A stretch of 13,117 bases of DNA from Cyanothece sp. UBA12306. Lineage in GTDB: Bacteria; Cyanobacteriota; Cyanobacteriia; Cyanobacteriales; Microcystaceae. Under the pieces are notes generated by a model that was not told the origin of the DNA, searched no databases, and saw nothing but the letters and a program-made list of their open reading frames with translations. This document shows, in pieces, positions 7,406-13,117 of the stretch. The translations under genes and the position numbers were made by a program. Where the stretch lies: assembly GCA_003448685.1 (NCBI GenBank), contig DLXW01000013.1, positions 1,518 to 14,634 on the forward strand, given 5' to 3'. Within the stretch, counting starts at the first letter, position 1. Each line of letters starts with the position of its first letter.

Positions 7406-7418
7406 TTTAGAATGCAGT

Positions 7419-8402
7419 CTATTTAACAAAAAGCTGACATAATTCAATAATTTTACTTTGTAAAGTTGCTAAAGAATTACTCCCCCGTTTTAGATTAAAT
7501 TCTAACTCTAGTAAAATAGGTAATGCTGCTAATAGTTGTTGTCCAGAAAAAGATTGTAATTCTTTGCGCAAAAAGTAGAGGCGTTTGGGGTTAGCAATAT
7601 CTGCTGCTTTAGCAATTTCTTGATCGTTCTTTTCTCCTGATTCAATTTTTAACTTAATAATCGTCCAAGTGCGAAATTGTCCGACTAAAGTTGCGACAAT
7701 TTTCAAAGCAGGTTCATTGCGATTAATTAAATCTGTAATCAATTGTAAAGCGCGCTCGCTATTTCCTTGCCGAATTGCCTGAGTAAGTTGTAGACTATTT
7801 TGATTATTAGCATTAACTAAATTACCAATAATATCAACATCTAGAGCTGTATTTTGATTAATATTATAAAGACGCAATTTCTCTAATTCATTCCACAATT
7901 GTCGGGTATTATTTCCCACCGACTCCGCCATCAATTCTGTAGCATCAGGGGTTAATTTAACTCCGACTTCTCCAGCAATACGTTGAACATGATTAATCAA
8001 TTCATCGGTCTTCCAAGGGGAAATGGGGGAAAATTCTTGAACTTTACCATGCTTTTCCAATAGTTTCGTGGACTTAAGACGACGATCAGGTTTTTTACTC
8101 GAAGTCAACAAAAGATGGGAATTATCAGGAATACCAGGGAGAATGCGCTGAAGTTGGCTGAGATTTTCCTGTGAACACTGTTGACAAATAGTAGACTCCA
8201 CCACCCATACCAGTCTTCCTCCCATGCCAAAAACGGGTGTCATCGCTTGATTTAAAGCTTCAACTATAGCATCAGGTTGATCTCCAGGAATTTTATCATA
8301 ATTAAACTGAATCCAATTAGAATCAACTATGGTGTCTCTTTGTTTTTGAACAGCTTGGGCGATCGCAAAATCATCTTCACCCCAAAATAAATAAATAGGC
8401 AT
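7419..8402 (-). CDS. holA: DNA polymerase III subunit delta
   Basis: Clamp-loader subunit that opens the beta sliding clamp during chromosome replication, in complex with the tau/gamma and delta-prime subunits. The 327-residue length matches the family. The N-terminus MPIYLFWGEDDFAIAQAV is the characteristic HolA beginning (the Y-L-x-G-E-D-x-F signature in place of a functional Walker A). The middle carries the expected LLTSSKKPDRRLKSTKLLEK (sensor-1 region), and the C-terminal collar holds the conserved arrangement ALKIVATLVGQFRTWTIIKL and ELEFNLKRGS. ATG at 8400-8402 begins six bases after the speA stop, so holA is almost certainly cotranscribed with speA. A weak AGGA sits within the end of speA, suggesting translational coupling. 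It carries a HIP1 site near its 5' end. Confidence 0.93.
   Translation of the reverse strand: MPIYLFWGEDDFAIAQAVQKQRDTIVDSNWIQFNYDKIPGDQPDAIVEALNQAMTPVFGMGGRLVWVVESTICQQCSQENLSQLQRILPGIPDNSHLLLTSSKKPDRRLKSTKLLEKHGKVQEFSPISPWKTDELINHVQRIAGEVGVKLTPDATELMAESVGNNTRQLWNELEKLRLYNINQNTALDVDIIGNLVNANNQNSLQLTQAIRQGNSERALQLITDLINRNEPALKIVATLVGQFRTWTIIKLKIESGEKNDQEIAKAADIANPKRLYFLRKELQSFSGQQLLAALPILLELEFNLKRGSNSLATLQSKIIELCQLFVK
8359..8366. repeat. HIP1 octamer GCGATCGC
   Basis: Second exact copy of the cyanobacterial HIP1 palindrome, inside the 5' part of holA. Confidence 0.9.
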
Positions 8403-8408
8403 ACAAAC

Positions 8409-10382
8409 TTATCCTAAGGCTGTCAAATAGGTATAATAATCGAGGGTATTTTCATAATTTTGCCACAATTTCTGAGCTTCTTCTAAACTAATTTTCCCTT
8501 TTTGTATGCCTTCTTCTGTTCTTTGACGTATTATTTCCAAGAGTTCATCTTGATTATATTGAACATAGCCTAAAACCTCTTTAATTGTATCTCCTCTCAC
8601 CAGATGTTCAACCTGATATCCTTGAGAGTTCAGAGAAATATGGACGACATTAAGATCACCAAAAAGATTATGAAAATTACCCATTATTTCTTGATATGCT
8701 CCCACTAAAAACATTCCTAGATAGTAAGGTTGATTAAACATAGTTTCGTCATGAAGTATTGATGAATTGTTATTCTCAGTTATTTCTAAAGGTTGAAGAG
8801 TATGTAATTCTAAAACTGATTTAGTTTTTCGTAAGTTGATAAACTGATCAATTTTGCCGTCACTATCACAGGTTAAATCAGCTAAAATTGCTCGCTTAGT
8901 TGGTTCTTCTTCTAGGCGATGAATCGGCATTATAGGGAATAATTGATTAATTGCCCAAGCATCTGGTGCAGCCCTGAAAACTGATAAATTTGTATAATAA
9001 ATTGAAGCCATAATTTTCTCTAAGTCTTTGAGATCATGGGGGATAGAATCTAGATTTTTAATGATTTTATGAATTTTCTGGCAACAAACCCAGTATAATC
9101 GCTCAGCTTTTGCCCTATCTATTAAACTTAAATAGCCAAACTTAAAAAGACTAATAGCCTCTTCTTTCATTTGAATAGCATCGTTATAATTTTCTTGATA
9201 ATTCTCCTCATTAATTGATTCATAAATTTCCCAAAGATTACGAATAATTAAATGATCATTTTCTTGAGCATGAGGTAGTACAACTGTAGAAACATCATTG
9301 GTATTTAGTACATTAAAAATTAAGATAGAATGATGGGCAGAAATTGCTCTACCACTTTCACTTATCAAAATTGGCACTTGAATATTTGCCTCGTCACAAG
9401 CCTCTTTAACTGCTGCAACAATATCATTAGCATAATTTTGCATATCATAATTTTTGGAAGCATCAAAATTAGTTTTTGAGCCATTATAATCTACTCCTAA
9501 CCCTCCACCGACATCCAAATATTTCATATTAGGATTAATTTTAATCAATTGGATATAAATTTGACTGGCTTCACGAATAGCACTTTTAATGACACTGATA
9601 GAAGAAATTTGAGACCCAATATGAAAGTGAAGCAGTTGTAAATAATGAAGAATTTGCTTTGATTTTAAATAGTCAATTACCGTCACAATTTGTGGCATTG
9701 TCAATCCAAATTTAGCGCGATCTCCTGTAGAATTGCCCCAACGCCCTGAACCCTTGGTATTTAACTTTGCTCGAATTCCCAAATGGGGTTCAATACCTAA
9801 TTTAATGCTATTATTTACCGTGGAATAAAGTTCTTCTAGTTGTTCGATAACAATGATCAGTTTATATCCTAAACGGGTGGCTAGTAAAGCTGTTTGAATG
9901 TAAGCTGAATCTTTATAGCCATTACAAATAATTATGGGGGAACTATCAGGATTTTTATACCTAGGTTTTAACATAGCTAAAGCAATCATTAACTCTGGTT
10001 TAGACCCCACTTCTAAACCGAAGTTATAGGCTGCTCCATAATCGACAATAGACTGGACAACATGACGATCTGGATTACATTTTATAGGATAAACACCTTG
10101 ATATTTATTATTATAATCATAACGAATAATAGCATGATTAAAGCATTCGTTTAATTGAGCTAAACGTGCTGCTAAAATATCAGAAAATCGAATCAAAAAA
10201 GGTAACCTAATATTTCTACTTTGTAAAGATTGAATTAAATTATATAAATCTAATGATTTATCTCCCTCACCATGAGGAGTCACTGTAATATGGCCATCCC
10301 TATTAATTGAAAAGTAAGGAGATCCCCAGTTTTTAAGATGATAAAGATTGACACTATCCTCAATCGACCAATCTGAAGCCAT
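8409..10382 (-). CDS. speA: Biosynthetic arginine decarboxylase
   Basis: PLP- and Mg-dependent decarboxylase that turns L-arginine into agmatine, the entry to putrescine and higher polyamines. At 657 residues it has the normal size of the long SpeA type. The PLP lysine is in GVYPIKCNPD (Lys101). Further family motifs are LLHFHIGSQ, YLDVGGGLGVDY, the ISESGRAI segment, and ADLTCDSDGK with the active-site cysteine (Cys505), preceded by PIMPIHRLEEEP. Start ATG (10380-10382) gives MASDWSIEDSVNLY, a typical beginning. It is the first gene of a likely speA-holA operon and is divergent from the carboxynorspermidine dehydrogenase and decarboxylase genes across about 115 bp, so three polyamine genes sit back to back. 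Third positions are strongly A/T, more so than in hemL, but no sign of transfer is clear. Confidence 0.96.
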   Translation of the reverse strand: MASDWSIEDSVNLYHLKNWGSPYFSINRDGHITVTPHGEGDKSLDLYNLIQSLQSRNIRLPFLIRFSDILAARLAQLNECFNHAIIRYDYNNKYQGVYPIKCNPDRHVVQSIVDYGAAYNFGLEVGSKPELMIALAMLKPRYKNPDSSPIIICNGYKDSAYIQTALLATRLGYKLIIVIEQLEELYSTVNNSIKLGIEPHLGIRAKLNTKGSGRWGNSTGDRAKFGLTMPQIVTVIDYLKSKQILHYLQLLHFHIGSQISSISVIKSAIREASQIYIQLIKINPNMKYLDVGGGLGVDYNGSKTNFDASKNYDMQNYANDIVAAVKEACDEANIQVPILISESGRAISAHHSILIFNVLNTNDVSTVVLPHAQENDHLIIRNLWEIYESINEENYQENYNDAIQMKEEAISLFKFGYLSLIDRAKAERLYWVCCQKIHKIIKNLDSIPHDLKDLEKIMASIYYTNLSVFRAAPDAWAINQLFPIMPIHRLEEEPTKRAILADLTCDSDGKIDQFINLRKTKSVLELHTLQPLEITENNNSSILHDETMFNQPYYLGMFLVGAYQEIMGNFHNLFGDLNVVHISLNSQGYQVEHLVRGDTIKEVLGYVQYNQDELLEIIRQRTEEGIQKGKISLEEAQKLWQNYENTLDYYTYLTALG

Positions 10383-10428
10383 TATTGCTTGTTACCTTAA
10401 TAATTTAGTGGATTTTAATTTTTTCTAT

Positions 10429-10436
10429 ATCATACC
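10429..10436 (-). promoter_or_regulatory. Probable extended -10 promoter of speA-holA
   Basis: On the minus strand, TATGAT (complement of 10429-10434) is preceded by TGG, giving the extended -10 form TG-N-TATGAT. It lies about 45 bp upstream of the speA ATG. No good -35 box is seen at the usual distance, which an extended -10 can tolerate. Confidence 0.45.
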
Positions 10437-10443
10437 AAAAGCT

Positions 10444-10472
10444 TTGACTTTAGCCAGATTCCAAGATATATT
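10444..10472 (+). promoter_or_regulatory. Sigma-70-type promoter of the carboxynorspermidine genes
   Basis: TTGACT (10444-10449) and TATATT (10467-10472) are separated by exactly 17 bp, close to the housekeeping consensus. Transcription would start near 10479, only about 19 bp before ATG 10498. This is the best promoter match in the window. It lies back to back with the speA -10 element, only about 10 bp away. Confidence 0.65.
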
Positions 10473-10497
10473 GTAAGGCAATAATTTGATGACAGTT

Positions 10498-11697
10498 ATG
10501 GCCAAAGTCCTTATTATTGGTGCGGGTGGAGTTGGCAATGTGGTTGCTCAAAAATGCGCCCAAGTAAAAGACCTATTCTCAGAGATTCTCCTAGCAAGTA
10601 AAACGAAGGAAAAATGTGATGCGATCGCCGCTTCCATTTCCCATCCAACTTTGACAACTGCTCAACTCGATGCAGATAAGGTACCTGAAATTGTTGCGCT
10701 AATTAATGATTTTCAACCCGAGATAGTAATCAACGTTGCGTTACCTTATCAAGATCTATCAATTATGGATGCTTGTCTCGAAACCCGAGTGCATTATCTC
10801 GATACAGCTAACTATGAACCACCTGATCAAGCTAAATTTGAATATAAATGGCAGTGGGATTACCAAAAACGTTATCAAGAAGCTGGAATTATGGCGGTTT
10901 TGGGTTGTGGATTTGATCCAGGGGTAACAGGAATATTTACCGCTTATGCTCTCAAACATCACTTTGACGAGATTCATTACCTTGATATCGTCGATTGTAA
11001 CGCGGGGGATCACGGTCATCCTTTTGCTACTAATTTTAACCCTGAAATTAACATCAGAGAAATCACCCAAAAAGGACGATACTATGAAAACTCTGCTTGG
11101 ATAGAAACTGAACCTCTTTCGATTCATCGCCCGATCAATTATCCTGAAATTGGAACTAGAGAGTCCTATCTCTTGTATCATGAAGAACTTGAATCCTTAG
11201 TCAAGCACATTCCGTCAATCAAACGGGCCCGTTTTTGGATGACTTTTTCTGAAAATTATCTCACCCATCTTCGGGTTCTAGAGAATGTAGGATTAACCAG
11301 TATTCAACCGATTGAGTATGAAGGGCAGCAGATAGTTCCCTTAAAATTCCTCAAAGCTGTCTTACCCACACCATCTTCATTGGGTAAAAATTATCAAGGA
11401 CAAACTTCCATTGGTTGTCATATTCGAGGAATTAAAGACGGAAAACCCAAAACCTATTATATTTACAATAATTGTGACCATGCACAAGCTTATGCAGAGG
11501 TAGGCGCGCAAGCAGTCAGCTATACTACAGGAGTGCCTGCCATGCTTGGTGCTTTATTGGTTGTAACTGGTGAATGGAAAGGCGAGGGAGTCTTTAATGT
11601 GGAACAACTTGATCCCGATCCATTTTTAGAAAAGCTGGGAAAATATGGATTAGATTGGGATGAGTTAATTAATAACGCAGAAGAATTTACTGATTAG
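10498..11697 (+). CDS. Carboxynorspermidine/carboxyspermidine dehydrogenase (saccharopine dehydrogenase family)
   Basis: NADPH-dependent enzyme that condenses aspartate beta-semialdehyde with putrescine or 1,3-diaminopropane to give carboxyspermidine or carboxynorspermidine. The Rossmann fold is at the extreme N-terminus, MAKVLIIGAGGVGNVVAQKC (Gly8, Gly10, Gly11, Gly13). Further family features are the strand VINVALPYQDLSIMDACL, HYLDTANYE and VLGCGFDPGVTGIFTAYA. The protein is 399 residues, normal for the family. Function is fixed by the neighbour: nspC begins nine bases after the stop, so the two are one operon. ATG 10498 is preferred as the usual family start and because the promoter would put the transcript start near 10479. 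ATG 10489 and TTG 10486 are in-frame alternatives; an AAGG at 10475-10478 fits 10489 but may lie outside the transcript. Lysine metabolism is the other family role, but less likely here. Confidence 0.92.
   Translation: MAKVLIIGAGGVGNVVAQKCAQVKDLFSEILLASKTKEKCDAIAASISHPTLTTAQLDADKVPEIVALINDFQPEIVINVALPYQDLSIMDACLETRVHYLDTANYEPPDQAKFEYKWQWDYQKRYQEAGIMAVLGCGFDPGVTGIFTAYALKHHFDEIHYLDIVDCNAGDHGHPFATNFNPEINIREITQKGRYYENSAWIETEPLSIHRPINYPEIGTRESYLLYHEELESLVKHIPSIKRARFWMTFSENYLTHLRVLENVGLTSIQPIEYEGQQIVPLKFLKAVLPTPSSLGKNYQGQTSIGCHIRGIKDGKPKTYYIYNNCDHAQAYAEVGAQAVSYTTGVPAMLGALLVVTGEWKGEGVFNVEQLDPDPFLEKLGKYGLDWDELINNAEEFTD
10621..10628. repeat. HIP1 octamer GCGATCGC
   Basis: Third exact HIP1 copy, inside the 5' part of the dehydrogenase gene. 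Confidence 0.9.
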
Positions 11698-11706
11698 TGG
11701 AACAAA

Positions 11707-12963
11707 ATGATTGATTATGCCAACATTCCTTCTCCCTGTTATGTGCTTGAGGAGGAAAAGCTAATTCGGAATCTTGAACTAATCGATTCTGTGCAAAAAA
11801 GAGCAGGAATTACTATTATTCTGGCACTTAAAGGGTTTGCCATGTTCAGTGTCTTTCCCACGATCAAAAAATATTTACCAGGAACCAGTGCGAGTTCTCT
11901 GTTTGAAGCAAGATTAGCACGAGAGGAATTTGGTGGACAACTCCATCTTTACTGTCCTGTTTACCCCGAAAAGGAGTTTCCAGAATTAATTGAAGGAGCA
12001 ACCCATATTTCCTTTAATTCCCTAAGTCAATGGGAACAATTTAAGGAAAAAACTCTCTTAACTCACATATCACCAGGTTTACGGATTAATCCCGAATATT
12101 CCCCTGTAGAAACCGAAATCTATAATCCATCTTCTCCCCTATCTCGTCTAGGAATACGCGCTAAAGTATTGGGAGATAAATTACCCGAAGGTATTGAAGG
12201 GTTACATTGTCATAACTTATGCGAAAGCAACTCACAAGCTTTATTAAATACTTTAGAGCAAATCGAAAAACTTTTTGGCCATCATCTTCCTCGAATCAAA
12301 TGGCTTAATTTAGGAGGAGGACATCTGATGACTGCCAAAAGCTATGATATCGAACATCTAATCCAAGTATTAATCAGCTTCAAAAACCGTTATCCCCACT
12401 TGGATATTTACCTCGAACCTGGTTCGGCAGTAGCATGGGAAACGGGGATACTTCGAGCAACAGTTCTCGATCTAATTGAAACCCCAGGGCCGTTAATGAA
12501 GTCAGGAGTTAGAAGTCAGAAGTCAGAAGTTGTTTTTGAAACGGGGATTTATCCCCCAACCCAAAAACTATTCGCCTTAAAAGGTCAGGTTTTAGACCCG
12601 ATTTTTTTGATTATCGCCATGTTGGATGTATCATTCACCGCACATATGCCCGATTGTCTGGAAATGCCCTATAAACCCCGTATTCGAGGTGCAAGAGAAC
12701 CACAAGCGAAAGAACCCAGATACCGGATGGGAGGTTTAACCTGTCTTGCAGGAGACGTGATGGGAATGGGAGATTATTACTTTGAAAAACCTTTGAAAGT
12801 TGGTGACACCATCATTTTTGAAGATATGATGCACTATACAATGGTCAAGACTTCTATGTTTAATGGAGTAAAACATCCATCTATAGGAATTGTTAACAGG
12901 AATGGTATTTTTAATCTAGTTAAAGAGTTTGACTATCAAGATTATAAAAATCGATTATCTTAG
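11707..12963 (+). CDS. nspC: Carboxynorspermidine decarboxylase with probable in-frame insertion
   Basis: PLP-dependent decarboxylase of the alanine-racemase fold that removes the carboxyl group from carboxynorspermidine or carboxyspermidine to give norspermidine or spermidine. The PLP lysine is in ALKGFAM (Lys42). Other family motifs are SASSLFEARLA, LHCHNLCESN (166-175), NLGGGHLM, EPGSAVAWETG (237-247), DVSFTAHMPDCLEMPYKP (from 307, with Cys317) and DMMHYTMVKTSMFNGVKHPSI. At 418 residues it is about 40 longer than the roughly 380 I expect. The excess fits residues about 263-301, between VLDLIETPGP and IAMLDVSF, where relatives run almost directly from one strand to the next. That segment begins with a heptanucleotide repeat and is described separately. 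All catalytic motifs remain in frame, so activity is likely kept. It is the second gene of the operon. Confidence 0.95.
   Translation: MIDYANIPSPCYVLEEEKLIRNLELIDSVQKRAGITIILALKGFAMFSVFPTIKKYLPGTSASSLFEARLAREEFGGQLHLYCPVYPEKEFPELIEGATHISFNSLSQWEQFKEKTLLTHISPGLRINPEYSPVETEIYNPSSPLSRLGIRAKVLGDKLPEGIEGLHCHNLCESNSQALLNTLEQIEKLFGHHLPRIKWLNLGGGHLMTAKSYDIEHLIQVLISFKNRYPHLDIYLEPGSAVAWETGILRATVLDLIETPGPLMKSGVRSQKSEVVFETGIYPPTQKLFALKGQVLDPIFLIIAMLDVSFTAHMPDCLEMPYKPRIRGAREPQAKEPRYRMGGLTCLAGDVMGMGDYYFEKPLKVGDTIIFEDMMHYTMVKTSMFNGVKHPSIGIVNRNGIFNLVKEFDYQDYKNRLS
12493..12609 (+). repeat. Probable repeat-element insertion inside nspC (about 117 bp)
   Basis: The extra segment of nspC begins with four heptamers of the form (A/G)AGT(C/T)AG at 12499-12526 and a degenerate fifth. 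It continues through a GGGGA/TCCCC hairpin (12543-12547 with 12552-12556) to a unique stretch. Heptamer arrays of this type are, as I recall, scattered between genes in several cyanobacteria. Its length is a multiple of three by my boundary estimate, which keeps the frame. Boundaries are approximate and no target duplication is seen. Confidence 0.6.
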
Positions 12964-13054
12964 GTGGGTAATAGTCTTTTGAATGTCATAAAAAATCGCT
13001 TTTGATGCCAATTTCTTATCTTTTTGGTTTTGTTTTTTCTTCATGAATAATACA

Positions 13055-13092
13055 GGTTATGTGGCAATACTACGCAGTATTGGGTTATGTGG
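13055..13092. repeat. Direct repeat flanking a hairpin at the window's right end
   Basis: GGTTATGTGG occurs at 13055-13064 and 13083-13092, a 28-bp period. Between the copies is a perfect 7-bp stem, CAATACT (13065-13071) with AGTATTG (13076-13082), around a 4-nt loop. There are only two copies, so it is not called a CRISPR. It could be the edge of an interspersed repeat that continues beyond the window. The stem could serve as the nspC terminator, but no T-run follows. Confidence 0.45.
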
Positions 13093-13117
13093 GATCTGAT
13101 ACATTTATGCGACACAA

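Noticed and set aside
10759..11181. A 140-codon minus-strand open frame inside the dehydrogenase gene
   Set aside because: It is fully antisense to a well-supported gene with clear family motifs, has no own motif, and is best explained as a shadow of that coding sequence.
13055..13092. A possible CRISPR array edge
   Set aside because: Only two 10-bp repeat copies are seen. The spacer-like segment is itself a hairpin, and no cas genes are present.
1249..13098. A shared 10-mer GTGGGATCTG at 1249-1258 and 13089-13098
   Set aside because: Flanking sequences do not match; a single shared 10-mer in 13 kb is expected by chance.

Overview
The window reads as ordinary chromosome of a cyanobacterium with a fairly AT-rich genome, probably a unicellular Crocosphaera/Cyanothece-like lineage; the genus is a guess. 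Three things support this: three copies of the octamer GCGATCGC (HIP1) in 13 kb, cyanobacterial gene types (AMIN-type amidase, solanesyl diphosphate synthase, a carotenoid-isomerase-like oxidoreductase, the glutamate-1-semialdehyde route to tetrapyrroles), and mostly weak Shine-Dalgarno signals.

Layout, left to right. (1) 2-2186, plus strand: the 3' part of a peptidoglycan amidase gene, then murI (glutamate racemase), both cell-wall functions. (2) 2187-2961: 775 bp without an annotated large gene. It holds a candidate 38-residue one-helix membrane protein on the minus strand, several hairpins and a 12-bp inverted repeat about 275 bp apart. (3) 2962-3933: sds, for the plastoquinone tail, convergent with hemL (4028-5329, minus); a 12-bp stem separates them. 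(4) 5330-5839: the hemL upstream region plus a decayed fragment of a class I SAM methyltransferase gene on the minus strand. (5) 5840-7378: an FAD-dependent oxidoreductase of the phytoene desaturase/CRTISO family, ending directly on a hairpin that looks like the end of an IS200/IS605-type element. (6) 7419-10382, minus: speA (arginine decarboxylase) followed by holA (DNA polymerase III delta), 6 bp apart. (7) 10498-12963, plus: carboxynorspermidine dehydrogenase and nspC (carboxynorspermidine decarboxylase), divergent from speA across a short region with back-to-back promoters. (8) 12964-13117: a non-coding tail with a hairpin flanked by a 10-bp direct repeat.

The clearest functional unit is polyamine synthesis. 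SpeA makes agmatine from arginine. The dehydrogenase and NspC make spermidine or norspermidine from a diamine and aspartate semialdehyde without decarboxylated S-adenosylmethionine. nspC appears to carry an in-frame insertion of about 39 codons that begins with heptanucleotide tandem repeats.

No wholly new system is evident. The items most worth a second look are the nspC insertion, the small membrane ORF, the methyltransferase relic and the isolated IS-like hairpin.
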